A stretch of DNA of 64,000 nucleotides from Janthinobacterium lividum. GTDB lineage: Bacteria; Pseudomonadota; Gammaproteobacteria; Burkholderiales; Burkholderiaceae_D. The position numbers and the translations under genes were made by a program. Shown in pieces: positions 16,923-25,691 of the stretch. The notes under the pieces are model-generated. The model was not told where the DNA came from. It saw nothing but the letters and a program-made list of their open reading frames with translations, and made no database searches. The stretch spans positions 372,001 through 436,000 of the forward strand of contig NZ_JAAOLY010000001.1 of the NCBI RefSeq assembly GCF_011601275.1, written 5' to 3'. Position 1 is the first letter of the stretch; every line of letters starts with the position of its first letter.

Positions 16923-18767
16923 ATGCATACCGACTGCTTCGCCCTGCTCGACGACGCCAGCACACCCGGCGCCGGTTCGCGCCTGTACACGGGCCTGGCG
17001 GCGGTCTTGCAGTGCACCGAGGAGCAACAGTGGCCGGCACTGCTCGAAGGGCTGCAAGAGGCTTTACAGCGCGGCCAGTACGCCGTCAGCGTGTGCAGCT
17101 ACGAACTGGGTGCGCACTTGCTGGCCATGCCGCCGCGCGCGGCCGGCCTTGATGCGCCGCCGCTGGCGCAAGTGCTCGTCTTTGAGCATTGCACGCAGCT
17201 GTCGCAGGACGAGGTGGCGCAGTGGCTGGACGCGCGCGTCGGCGCGGACGCCGCGCCTGCCGGCGTGGCCGATATCCGCGCGAACGTGGATCAAGCCGAA
17301 TTCACGCGCGCGCTGCACCGCATCCACGACTACATCGTGGCCGGCGACACCTATCAGGTCAACTACACGTACCGTTTGCGCTTCGACGCCTTCGGTTCGC
17401 CCCTTGCCCTGTATGCGCGGCTGCGCGCGCGCCAGCCCGTGCCTTACGGCGCGCTGGTGATGCTGCCCGATGGGGGCGCCCTGCTGTCGCTGTCGCCGGA
17501 GCTGTTCGTGCGCCATGCGCAGGGAGAATTGACGGCGCGTCCCATGAAAGGCACGGCGCCGGCCGCCCCTGCGGATCAAACGGCAGAAAACGCGCGCCGC
17601 GCCACCGCCCTGGCCAGCGACCCGAAAAACCGCGCGGAAAACCTGATGATCGTCGACTTGCTGCGCAACGACATCGGCCGCATCGCCGCCACCGGTTCCG
17701 TCAAGGTGCCCGCACTGTTCGAAGTGACGCGCTACAGCAGCGTGCTGCAAATGACCTCTACCGTGCAGGCACGCCTGCGCGACGACGCCAGCCTGGCCGA
17801 CATCTTCCAGGCCTTGTATCCATGCGGCTCGATCACGGGCGCGCCGAAACGCCGCACCATGGAAATCATCGCCGAACTGGAAGGGGCGCCACGCGGCATT
17901 TATACGGGCGCCATCGGCTGGTTCGACCCGCCGGGCGCCGGTGCTGCCCACGCTGTGGGCGACTTCTGCATGTCCGTGCCGATCCGCACCCTGGCCCTGC
18001 AGCCGGCTGGGCCTGGCGGTATCCGGCGCGGCGAGATGGGCGTGGGCGCCGGCATCGTGCTCGACAGCGACCCGCACGAGGAATTTGCGGAATGCCAGCT
18101 CAAGGCCCGCTTCCTCACGGGCCTCACGAACGACTTCGAACTGTTCGAGACCCTGCATGCGAGCCGCGACCATGGCTGCCGCCTGCAGGAGCACCACCTG
18201 GCGCGCCTGGCCGCCTCCAGCGCCTACTTCGGTTTTAGCTGGGATGCCACCGCTGCCCGCGCCGCGCTGCAGGCGGCCTGCGCGGCACGCCCCGACGATG
18301 TCCTTTTTCGCCTGCGCCTGGCGCTGCGCCAGGACGGCCAGTTCACGACGCAAAGCGGCGCGCTCACCGCCTTGCCGGGGACGGTCAACGTCATGCTGTC
18401 GCCCGACACAACGATTGCCGACGACCTGTTCCTGCGCCACAAGAGCAGCGTGCGCGCGCGCTACGACTCTGCCTGGCGCGCGGCCGAGGCGCAAGGCGGC
18501 TTCGACATGCTGTTCTTTAACGAGCGTGGCGAACTGACGGAGGGCGGGCGCAGCAATGTCTTCGTGCAGCTCGATGGCCGCTGGCATACGCCGCCCCTGT
18601 CCTGCGGCCTGCTGCCCGGCGTGCAGCGCGCGGCCATGCTGGCCGATCCTGCCTGGAACGCGCAGGAAACCATCATCACGCGCGCCATGCTGGCACGGGC
18701 CGAAGCCATCGTCGTGTGCAATGCGCTGCGCGGGGCGATGCCGGCACAGATTATCGCTAGCGCCTGA
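16923..18767 (+). CDS. pabB: Fused aminodeoxychorismate synthase component I and aminodeoxychorismate lyase
   Basis: A 614-residue bifunctional folate-pathway enzyme. Residues 1 to about 390 are PabB, which makes 4-amino-4-deoxychorismate from chorismate, with ammonia supplied by PabA encoded elsewhere. They show VAGDTYQVNYTYRL, RPMKGTAP, DLLRNDIGR and PCGSITGAPKRRTMEI. Residues from about 395 (FELFETLHASRDHGCRLQEHH) form a class IV aminotransferase-fold PabC, which releases pyruvate to give p-aminobenzoate and carries LTEGGRSNVFV. Fusion of the two is common in proteobacteria. The start is an ATG after a weak ribosome-binding site, 21 bp after slmA. Confidence 0.9.
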   Translation: MHTDCFALLDDASTPGAGSRLYTGLAAVLQCTEEQQWPALLEGLQEALQRGQYAVSVCSYELGAHLLAMPPRAAGLDAPPLAQVLVFEHCTQLSQDEVAQWLDARVGADAAPAGVADIRANVDQAEFTRALHRIHDYIVAGDTYQVNYTYRLRFDAFGSPLALYARLRARQPVPYGALVMLPDGGALLSLSPELFVRHAQGELTARPMKGTAPAAPADQTAENARRATALASDPKNRAENLMIVDLLRNDIGRIAATGSVKVPALFEVTRYSSVLQMTSTVQARLRDDASLADIFQALYPCGSITGAPKRRTMEIIAELEGAPRGIYTGAIGWFDPPGAGAAHAVGDFCMSVPIRTLALQPAGPGGIRRGEMGVGAGIVLDSDPHEEFAECQLKARFLTGLTNDFELFETLHASRDHGCRLQEHHLARLAASSAYFGFSWDATAARAALQAACAARPDDVLFRLRLALRQDGQFTTQSGALTALPGTVNVMLSPDTTIADDLFLRHKSSVRARYDSAWRAAEAQGGFDMLFFNERGELTEGGRSNVFVQLDGRWHTPPLSCGLLPGVQRAAMLADPAWNAQETIITRAMLARAEAIVVCNALRGAMPAQIIASA

Positions 18768-18851
18768 AACCGTTCAGGGCAAGGCGCATTGCCGAAGGCA
18801 GTGCGAACGCACGACGAGGCACTGCAACGCCGCCATGGACTGTTTCAGCCG

Positions 18852-19211
18852 CTAGATATCCACCTGCATTTCATAGCCGCCGTAGATCATCCGCTTGCCA
18901 TCGAACGGCAGCTTGGCCGGATCCATCATCTCGGCCAGACGCGGATCTTTCATGACCTTGTCGTTGATTTCATCGCGCTTGGCGCGCGACTCATACACGA
19001 TCCATGAAAACACCACCACTTCGCCATCCTGCAAGTCCACCGCCTGCGGGAACGAGGTCAGCTTGCCCGGCTTGACATCGTCGCCCACGCATTCGCGAAA
19101 TTCCAGCGCGCCGTACTCTCGCCAGACGGCGCCGCAGCTGCGCGACATGGCCAGGTAGGCATCGAGCTTGGCTTTCGGTACGGGCACGACAAATCCATCG
19201 ACATACGCCAT
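18852..19211 (-). CDS. DUF1428 domain-containing protein
   Basis: A 119-residue protein of the DUF1428 (YbaA-like, dimeric alpha/beta barrel) family. Diagnostic pieces are MAYVDGFVVPVPKAKLDAY at the start, EFRECVGDDVKPGK and VVFSWIVYESRAKRDEIN, and a C-terminal KRMIYGGY. ATG 19211 is preceded by AGGAG, so the 11-codon longer frame is rejected. It is a single gene, convergent with pabBC. Confidence 0.87.
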   Translation of the reverse strand: MAYVDGFVVPVPKAKLDAYLAMSRSCGAVWREYGALEFRECVGDDVKPGKLTSFPQAVDLQDGEVVVFSWIVYESRAKRDEINDKVMKDPRLAEMMDPAKLPFDGKRMIYGGYEMQVDI

Positions 19212-19285
19212 GATGTTCTCCTTTGTTGTGACAAACGCGAACAACCAGCTTAGGACAATGATGGCAATGCGACAAGCGCGGCATT

Positions 19286-19313
19286 AAAAAAAAGCAGGCG
19301 TTCAAGCCTGCTT
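19286..19313 (-). terminator. Intrinsic terminator after the glutathione peroxidase gene
   Basis: On the minus strand the arms AAGCAGGC and GCCTGCTT (19292-19313) enclose a six-base loop and are followed by eight T residues. This is a textbook terminator for the peroxidase gene 14 bp upstream. Confidence 0.88.
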
Positions 19314-19326
19314 GTGTGTCGGCAAC

Positions 19327-19938
19327 TTACAGCGCCAGTGCTTTTTCCACCGCGCCAACGAGTTTCTTGTCGTCCGGCGTCACCTTGCTGGGGAAGCTTT
19401 CCACCACTTTGCCGTGGCGGTCGATCAGGTATTTATGGAAATTCCAGGCCGGGGTCTTGCCCGTCTGCTTGATCAAATCCACGTACAGCGGGTTCGGTGC
19501 GGGACCGGAGACGACCGACTTCGAAAACATGGGGAACTTCACGCCATAGGTGTTGTAGCAGAAATCGGCGATTTCCTTGCTGTTGCCCGGTTCCTGCTTG
19601 CCGAAATCGTTTGACGGGAAGCCCAGCACCACCAGGCCCTTGCTGCCGTACTTGGCGTACAGCGCCTCGAGCCCTTCATATTGATTGGTAAAACCGCAAT
19701 AACTGGCCGTATTCACCACCAGCACGACCTTGCCTGCGTACTGGCACAGGTTTTGCGGCGCCTCATCCTGCAGGCGGTTGAAGGTCTGCTTGAGGATGGC
19801 GGGGCAAGCGGCCGGCGCAGCGGCAGCGACAGCTGTCGCGGTGTCGGCGGCATGGGCCGGCACGGCCAGGCTGGCGCCGGCGGCAAGGGTGGTGAGCGCA
19901 AACAGCTGGGCAAGGGTCTTGGACATGAAGGGCACCAT
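19327..19938 (-). CDS. Glutathione peroxidase, exported
   Basis: A 203-residue thiol peroxidase of the glutathione peroxidase family that reduces peroxides with glutathione or thioredoxin. The active-site block VNTASYCGFTNQYEGL has cysteine at the catalytic position. GFPSNDFGKQEPG supplies the glutamine and WNFHKYLIDRHGKVV the tryptophan and asparagine of the tetrad. An N-terminal hydrophobic signal (AQLFALTTLAAGASLAVPAHA) predicts export, unlike the cytoplasmic form. The start is uncertain: ATGs at 19959, 19938 and 19926 are all in frame and none has a good ribosome-binding site. Confidence 0.85.
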   Translation of the reverse strand: MVPFMSKTLAQLFALTTLAAGASLAVPAHAADTATAVAAAAPAACPAILKQTFNRLQDEAPQNLCQYAGKVVLVVNTASYCGFTNQYEGLEALYAKYGSKGLVVLGFPSNDFGKQEPGNSKEIADFCYNTYGVKFPMFSKSVVSGPAPNPLYVDLIKQTGKTPAWNFHKYLIDRHGKVVESFPSKVTPDDKKLVGAVEKALAL

Positions 19939-20107
19939 GGTTGAACGGAAAAAAACCATTCTATGTCAAACGCCGCGCGCGCGTGCAAGACGGACAACAA
20001 CAGCGATTGCTTGAGCGACATCAACGACGGCGCAGTACTTGCCCAAAGCACAGTTTTTTTACCTATGCTCGGCCTTCCTGTCCCTTTCCCTGCCTTGTGG
20101 AGTCGCC

Positions 20108-21232
20108 ATGCCCTTCCCGCACCTGACCGCATTACCCACCGCCCTGCTGGCCGCCAGCCTGCTCATCCTGGCGCCAGGCGGCGCGCACGCCGCCACGACG
20201 GCCAAAGCCGTCAAGCCCGCCGCGACCAAGGATGCACCCGCCCTGCCCGCCTACCAGGCCGACCTGAGCCAGACCACGGTGTCCGGCCTGTCCTCGGGCG
20301 GCTTCATGGCGGCGCAGTTTGCCGTCGCCTACTCGGCCACGGTGGCCGGCGCCGGCATCATCGCGGGCGGCCCATATTTCTGCTCGGGCCAGCCGGGCCG
20401 CTTCCCCTACATTCCCTACCTGACGAATGCCTTGAGCACCTGCATGAATCCCGGCAGTGCGCAGGTGGCGCCGCCTGTCGCCAGCGAATTGCTGCGCGCG
20501 GCAAACGATTTTGCGCGTGACCGTCTCATCGACGACACGGCCAACCTGAAACGCCAGCGCGTGTATCTGTTCAGCGGAACGAAAGACCAGACCGTGACGC
20601 GGCCGGTGGTGGAGCAGGTGGGGAAATTCTATCAACTGGCGGGCACGCCGGCGGCGCAGATCCGCTTCGTCGACACGCTGGGCGCGGGCCACGCCATTCT
20701 GACCGACAGCAATGCCGACAAGCCTTGCGCCGTGACGGAGTCACCCTTCATCAACGACTGCGACTACACGCAGGCGCGCGACATCCTGCAGCACCTGTAC
20801 CCGGACCTGCAACCGTCGGCGACCACCCTGACGGGCAAGCTGATCGCCTTCAACCAGCGCAGCTTCATCCAGAACGCGTACTCGAGCATGAACAATACGG
20901 GCTACGCCTACATCCCGAAAGCCTGCGACAGCGAAAGCTGCCGCGTGCACGTGGTGTTCCACGGCTGCCTGCAAACGACGCAGGCCATCGGCGACCGTTT
21001 CTATACCAGCACCGGCTACAACCAGGTGGCGGACGCCAACAAGATCATCGTGCTGTATCCGCAAGCCGAACCGAGCCCCGTCTACCCGTACAACCCGAAA
21101 GGCTGCTGGGATTTCTGGGGCTACACCAGCATCAATCCGATCGACCCGGATTTCTACCGCAAGAGCGGCACGCAGATGGAAGCGGTCAAGGGCATGCTGG
21201 ACCGGTTGGCTGCGCGCCGCGGCTCGCGTTAA
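20108..21232 (+). CDS. Secreted type 2 catalytic-domain short-chain PHA depolymerase
   Basis: A 374-residue esterase expected to degrade extracellular poly(3-hydroxybutyrate). A signal peptide ends near AHA at residue 28. The lipase box GLSSGGF, with nucleophile Ser62, lies close to the N-terminus, while the oxyanion motif HVVFHGCLQTT is in the C-terminal half. That inverted order is the mark of type 2 domains. No substrate-binding domain follows, so this is a catalytic domain alone. GTGGAG precedes ATG 20108; an upstream frame from 20039 is not used. It is convergent with gabD. Confidence 0.87.
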   Translation: MPFPHLTALPTALLAASLLILAPGGAHAATTAKAVKPAATKDAPALPAYQADLSQTTVSGLSSGGFMAAQFAVAYSATVAGAGIIAGGPYFCSGQPGRFPYIPYLTNALSTCMNPGSAQVAPPVASELLRAANDFARDRLIDDTANLKRQRVYLFSGTKDQTVTRPVVEQVGKFYQLAGTPAAQIRFVDTLGAGHAILTDSNADKPCAVTESPFINDCDYTQARDILQHLYPDLQPSATTLTGKLIAFNQRSFIQNAYSSMNNTGYAYIPKACDSESCRVHVVFHGCLQTTQAIGDRFYTSTGYNQVADANKIIVLYPQAEPSPVYPYNPKGCWDFWGYTSINPIDPDFYRKSGTQMEAVKGMLDRLAARRGSR

Positions 21233-21237
21233 GCGGC

Positions 21238-22692
21238 TTAGATACCGCCCATGCAGATGTATTTGATAACGAGATAATCTTCGATACCGTAGGTCGACCC
21301 TTCACGGCCCAGGCCCGATTGCTTGACGCCGCCGAAGGGGGCGATCTCGTTCGAGATCAGGCCCGTGTTGACGCCAACCATGCCCGTTTCCAGGCCTTCG
21401 GCCACGCGCCAGATACGGCCGATGTCGCGCGAATAGAAGTAGGCGGCCAGGCCGAATTCCGTGTCATTGGCCAGGGCGATGACTTCATCGTCCGTCTTGA
21501 AGCGGAACAGGGGCGCCAGCGGGCCGAAGGTTTCTTCCGTGGCCACGCGCATGTCGTTCGTCACGTCGGCGATGATGGTCGGCTCGAAGAAGCCGTTGCC
21601 CAGCGCATGGCGCTTGCCGCCGGCCAGCAGGCGCCCGCCCTTGGACAGCGCATCGGCCACGTGCTCTTCCACCTTGGCGACGGCCTTGGCGTCGATCAGC
21701 GGGCCTTGCGTGACGCCCGCCTCGATGCCATTGCCCACCTTCAGCTTGGCCACGGCGGCCACCAGCTTGTCGGCAAACGCGTCATACACGCTGTCCTGCA
21801 CGTACAGGCGGTTGGCGCACACGCAGGTCTGGCCCGCATTGCGGTATTTCGAGGCGATGGCGCCTTCCACGGCCGCGTCCAGGTCGGCGTCGTCGAAGAC
21901 GATGAACGGCGCATTGCCGCCCAGTTCCAGCGACAGCTTCTTGATCGTCGGCGCGCACTGCTCGGCAAGCAAACGGCCCACCTGGGTCGAGCCCGTAAAC
22001 GTCAGCTTGCGCACGATGGGGTTCGACGTCATTTCGCCGCCGATGTCTTTCGGCGCGCCCGTGACGATACTGAACACGCCGGCAGGCACGCCCGCGCGCT
22101 CGGCCAGCACGGCCAGCGCCAGCGCGGAAAACGGTGTTGCTTCAGCCGGTTTCAGGACCATCGGGCAGCCGGCGGCCAGGGCCGGGCCGACCTTGCGCGT
22201 GATCATGGCGGCAGGGAAGTTCCATGGCGTGATGGCGGCGCACACGCCGATCGGCTCCTTGGTGATGACGAGGCGGCGGTCCGGCCATGGCGATTGCAGG
22301 GTGTCGCCCGCGACGCGCTTGCCTTCTTCCGCAAACCACTCGATGAACGAAGCGCCGAACTGCACTTCGCCCTTCGCTTCCGGCAGCGGCTTGCCCTGCT
22401 CGGTGGTCATGATCAGCGCCAGGTCGTCGGCGTTGTCCAGAATCAGGTCATGCCAGCGGCGCAGCACGGCCGCGCGTTCCTTGGCCGTCTTCTTGCGCCA
22501 GGCGGGCCAGGCGGCATTGGCCGCCTCAATGGCGCGGCGCGTCTCGGCTGCGCCCATCAGGGGCACCGTGCCGATATGCTCGCCCGTGGCGGGATTGTTC
22601 ACGTTAATCGTCTGGCCACCATCGGCATCGACCCAGGCTCCATTCACGTAAGCCTGGTGACGCAACAAGGTAGGATCTTTCAACTGCAGCAT
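21238..22692 (-). CDS. gabD: NADP-dependent succinate-semialdehyde dehydrogenase
   Basis: A 484-residue aldehyde dehydrogenase very like E. coli GabD along its whole length. The general base is in LELGGNAPFIVFDDADLD and the catalytic cysteine in GQTCVCANRLYVQD. The C-terminus GLGREGSTYGIEDYL is also GabD-like. GabD oxidises succinate semialdehyde to succinate. No gabT or other GABA gene is linked. The Weimberg genes at 34547-38286 need a 2-oxoglutarate-semialdehyde dehydrogenase and none is encoded among them, so this enzyme or an unlinked one must serve. The gene is transcribed alone. Confidence 0.9.
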   Translation of the reverse strand: MLQLKDPTLLRHQAYVNGAWVDADGGQTINVNNPATGEHIGTVPLMGAAETRRAIEAANAAWPAWRKKTAKERAAVLRRWHDLILDNADDLALIMTTEQGKPLPEAKGEVQFGASFIEWFAEEGKRVAGDTLQSPWPDRRLVITKEPIGVCAAITPWNFPAAMITRKVGPALAAGCPMVLKPAEATPFSALALAVLAERAGVPAGVFSIVTGAPKDIGGEMTSNPIVRKLTFTGSTQVGRLLAEQCAPTIKKLSLELGGNAPFIVFDDADLDAAVEGAIASKYRNAGQTCVCANRLYVQDSVYDAFADKLVAAVAKLKVGNGIEAGVTQGPLIDAKAVAKVEEHVADALSKGGRLLAGGKRHALGNGFFEPTIIADVTNDMRVATEETFGPLAPLFRFKTDDEVIALANDTEFGLAAYFYSRDIGRIWRVAEGLETGMVGVNTGLISNEIAPFGGVKQSGLGREGSTYGIEDYLVIKYICMGGI

Positions 22693-22784
22693 AAGAATCT
22701 CCGGTCTGGTTTGAATTATCGACGAGGGATACTATGCCACAGCGCGGCCGATTCCGCAGGCGCGGCACGGAACTGGCTTAAGCT

Positions 22785-23627
22785 CTACTCGACCTTGAAA
22801 GACGACAGTTTCGGGTCCGGCGCCGGGTATTCCAGCTTCATGCCCTGCAGGGTTTCCAGCAGCAGGGATGCGACCACGAGGTTGCGCTGCGTCTTGGAGT
22901 TCGATGGCACCACGTACCACGGCGCGTGATCGGCATCCGTCTCGCGGATCGCCGTTTCATAAGCGCGCTGGTAGCCATCCCACTTCTTGCGCTGGGCGAT
23001 ATCGTTGGGGTCGAACTTCCACTGGCGGTCAGGATCGTCAAGCCGCTCCTGGAGCCGTCCCCGTTGCTCGTCCTTCGAGATGTGCAGGAAGATTTTCAGG
23101 ATGACGGTGCCCGTTTCGCTCAGCATGCGCTCGAAATCGCGGATCTGCGCGTAGCGGCGCTGGCATTCGGCCTTGTCGATCATGTCCTGCACGCGCGTGA
23201 TCAGCACATCCTCGTAATGGCTACGGTTGAAGATGGCGATTTCGCCCTTCACGGGCACGTGCTGGTGCACGCGCCACAGGTAATCGTGCGCCAGTTCGAT
23301 ATCGGTGGGGCCCTTGAACGCCACGGCGCGGATGCCCATCGGGTTGATGTTGCTGAAGATGGCCTTGACCGTGCCATCCTTGCCCGACGTATCCATGCCC
23401 TGCAGAACCAGCAGCACCTTCTTTTTGTGCTGCGCATACAGCATGCTCTGGCATTCGGCGATCTGCGCCGTCAGTGCCACGGTTTCCTCGCGGTCCATGG
23501 CCTTGCACTGGGATGGCGTCAGCTTCTTGTTCGCCGCCTTGGTGGCGGCGCCCAGCAGGCGCTTGCCGGCGAAGTCCTCTTTCAGCTCGAAGCCCTTGCC
23601 GGCACGGAATTGCGTGCGCGCCTTCAT
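22785..23627 (-). CDS. Polyphosphate kinase 2 family protein
   Basis: A 280-residue PPK2 enzyme, which phosphorylates nucleotides with polyphosphate or the reverse. The Walker A-like LQGMDTSGKDGTVKAIFS and the lid segment NRSHYEDVLITRV are intact, as is LKIFLHISKDEQRGRLQERLDDP. It is a single-domain form. ATG 23627 overlaps the stop of the preceding CoA-binding gene by ATGA, which fixes the start and shows coupling. A longer frame upstream lies within that gene. Nucleoside mono- or diphosphate preference cannot be decided by eye. Confidence 0.9.
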   Translation of the reverse strand: MKARTQFRAGKGFELKEDFAGKRLLGAATKAANKKLTPSQCKAMDREETVALTAQIAECQSMLYAQHKKKVLLVLQGMDTSGKDGTVKAIFSNINPMGIRAVAFKGPTDIELAHDYLWRVHQHVPVKGEIAIFNRSHYEDVLITRVQDMIDKAECQRRYAQIRDFERMLSETGTVILKIFLHISKDEQRGRLQERLDDPDRQWKFDPNDIAQRKKWDGYQRAYETAIRETDADHAPWYVVPSNSKTQRNLVVASLLLETLQGMKLEYPAPDPKLSSFKVE

Positions 23628-24046
23628 GCCGCCACCGCCAGCTTGCGGTGCTCGATTTTTGTGCAGTGATCCATCACCACGTCCAGGCCCGCCGCCCGCG
23701 CCAGCTGCGCCGCCTGCTCGTTGACGATGTCGAGCTGCAGCCACAGGCAGCCGGCCTTGACGGCGATGGCTTCCTCGGCGATGGGCAGGATATCTTCTGA
23801 CTTGCGGAAGCAGTCGACGATGTCGATGCGCGCCGGTGCCACCGCAGCGGCAGCCTCCGTCAGGGTGGCGTAGGCGCGCTGTCCCAGCACATCGCGCCCG
23901 GCGAGGGCCGGATTGACGGGCAGCACGCAGTAGCCATGGTGCAGCAGGTAGTCGGCCACTTCATGGCTGGCGCGTTCGGGCTTGTCGGACATGCCGACGA
24001 TGGCGATGATGCGGCTGTCTTGCAGGATGCGGGCGATGTTGGACAT
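23624..24046 (-). CDS. CoA-binding protein (YccU family)
   Basis: A 140-residue Rossmann-fold protein of the CoA-binding family (YccU-like). The start ILQDSRIIAIVGMSDKPERASHEVADYLLHHGY and the later VDIVDCFRKSEDILPIAEEAI and KAGCLWLQLDIVNEQAAQLARAAGL are standard for the family. It is the first gene of a two-gene operon with PPK2. A direct functional link is not established. Confidence 0.87.
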   Translation of the reverse strand: MSNIARILQDSRIIAIVGMSDKPERASHEVADYLLHHGYCVLPVNPALAGRDVLGQRAYATLTEAAAAVAPARIDIVDCFRKSEDILPIAEEAIAVKAGCLWLQLDIVNEQAAQLARAAGLDVVMDHCTKIEHRKLAVAA

Positions 24047-24112
24047 ATTCTGGTCATAGTTGGGCGTGCGACATTGCCCGCCTAGCGTAGCAGATTCCCG
24101 TCGCGCCGGGAG

Positions 24113-24766
24113 CTAGCCAGAAGACTTAGCCTTGCGCACGGCCGCCATCTTCGCCACGAAAGCCTGCGCGCGCGCCGTCACGGCCGCGTAATCGCCCGTG
24201 GCGCCAGGGCCACTGAGGCTGCTGCCGATGCCCACGGCCACGGCGCCGCTGGCAAACCATTCCTGCAAGTTCTCCACCGTCACGCCGCCCGTCGGCATCA
24301 ATGGCGCTTGCGGCAGGGGCGCGCGCAGGGCCTTGATGTAGGCGGGGCCGAACATCTCGGCGGGGAAGACCTTGACGATGTCGGCACCCGCCTGCAGGGC
24401 CGTGACGATTTCCGTCGGCGTCATCGCGCCCGGCATGGACAGCACCTGGTAGCGCTGGCACAGCGCGATGGTGTCCACGTTGACGCTGGGCGAAATGATG
24501 AACTGGGCGCCGGCCAGGATGGCGGCGCGCGCCGTCTCCGTATCGAGCACGGTGCCCGCGCCCAGCAGCACCTCATGACCATGGCGTTCGCGCAAGGTGC
24601 GCAGCACGCCCAGGGTATCGGGCGTGGTGAACGCCACTTCCAGCGCCGTGATGCCGCCGGCGATGCACGCCTCGGCGATCTGTACGGCCGCATCGGGCGA
24701 GTCGGCGCGCACGATGCCGACCATGCCCCGTTCGAGGATGCCATTGAAAACCATGTGTTTTTGCAT
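24113..24766 (-). CDS. KDPG/KDPGal aldolase (2-dehydro-3-deoxy-6-phosphogalactonate aldolase)
   Basis: A 217-residue class I aldolase of the KDPG/KDPGal family that splits 2-keto-3-deoxy-6-phospho-sugar acid to pyruvate and glyceraldehyde 3-phosphate. The Schiff-base lysine is in DIVKVFPAEMFGP, the phosphate-binding TGGV follows, and the catalytic glutamate is in ALEVAFTTPD. GGAGAG precedes ATG 24766, so the open frame from 24799 is too long. It is the last gene of the sugar-acid run. The 2-keto-3-deoxygalactonokinase gene upstream makes the galactonate-derived substrate the most likely. Confidence 0.85.
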   Translation of the reverse strand: MQKHMVFNGILERGMVGIVRADSPDAAVQIAEACIAGGITALEVAFTTPDTLGVLRTLRERHGHEVLLGAGTVLDTETARAAILAGAQFIISPSVNVDTIALCQRYQVLSMPGAMTPTEIVTALQAGADIVKVFPAEMFGPAYIKALRAPLPQAPLMPTGGVTVENLQEWFASGAVAVGIGSSLSGPGATGDYAAVTARAQAFVAKMAAVRKAKSSG

Positions 24767-24779
24767 CTGCTCTCTCCTG

Positions 24780-25676
24780 TCAGGCCGGCAAGGCGCCAAA
24801 GCGCACTTCCGGCAAACCGCGCACGCCTACCTGGCGTGCATGAAACAATCCGCCGGCCAGCGGTTCGCTCGCCAGCTGGGCCGGGGTCAAGCTCTCCTGC
24901 GCCGTCGTGACGAACAATTCGTCATAGTGCGGGCCGCCCAGGCTCACGCAGCTGGGCTGCGAAACGGGCAGGCTGATCTTGCGCTCGACGCTGCCGTCCG
25001 GCGCGAAGCGCAAGACCCTGCCCGCGCCCCACTGCGCGCTCCACAGGTAGTCATCCGCATCGATGGTGGCGCCATCGGCTGCGCCCGGTCCCGGATCGAG
25101 CACGGCAAACACGCGTACCCGGCTGGCGTCGCCTCCCAGGTAATCGTCCCAGCGATAGATTGCCTTTTTCATTGAGTCGCAGAAGTACATGGCCGTACCA
25201 TCGACGCTGAAGCAGATGCTGTTCGAGATGGCGATCTGCGGCAGCGGCAAGCGCTCCAGGGTCAAATCCAGGTTGAGGCGGTAAAAGCTGCCGATCGCAT
25301 CGCGGCATGGGCGCTCATCGAGCGTGCCGAAGACAAAGCGCCCCTGGCGGTCGCAGCGGCCATCGTTCAGGCGCGTCATGGGCAAGCCCCCCTCCACCGT
25401 GTGCAAGCGCGTGACGGCCCCGCTGCGCGCGTCAAACCAGGCCAGTCCGGAGGCCAGTCCCAGCAACAGCACCTCGTCGCTATCCGTCAGCGCGAAACAC
25501 GCCAGGCGCTCGGGCATGGCCCAGCTCTGGCGCTCGCCCGTGGCCAGCACCAGCGCATGCAGCTGGCAGCCTTCGATATTCGTCCAGAAAACGCGGCCGC
25601 TGCGTTCGCACCAGCGCACACCCTCGCCCAGGAAATTCTGCGCATCGACCAGTAATTGGGCCTGTGTCCCCATCAT
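24780..25676 (-). CDS. SMP-30/gluconolactonase/LRE family sugar lactonase
   Basis: A 298-residue six-bladed propeller lactonase that opens aldonolactones in a metal-dependent way. Metal and active-site blocks are NFLGEGVRW near the start, MTRLNDGRCDRQGRFVFGTLDE, AISNSICFSVDGTAMYFCDS and ATIDADDYLWSAQWGAGRVLRF. It sits between a dehydratase and an aldolase gene. It would convert the lactone from an NAD(P) sugar dehydrogenase into the acid, for galactose, arabinose or xylose. AAGGA precedes the ATGATG start. Confidence 0.86.
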   Translation of the reverse strand: MMGTQAQLLVDAQNFLGEGVRWCERSGRVFWTNIEGCQLHALVLATGERQSWAMPERLACFALTDSDEVLLLGLASGLAWFDARSGAVTRLHTVEGGLPMTRLNDGRCDRQGRFVFGTLDERPCRDAIGSFYRLNLDLTLERLPLPQIAISNSICFSVDGTAMYFCDSMKKAIYRWDDYLGGDASRVRVFAVLDPGPGAADGATIDADDYLWSAQWGAGRVLRFAPDGSVERKISLPVSQPSCVSLGGPHYDELFVTTAQESLTPAQLASEPLAGGLFHARQVGVRGLPEVRFGALPA

Positions 25677-25691
25677 TTTTTTTCCTTCCCT

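Noticed and set aside
20725-22929. A 734-codon plus-strand frame across gabD
   Set aside because: It covers the 3' end of the PHA depolymerase in a different frame and is antisense to gabD, which has all dehydrogenase motifs.
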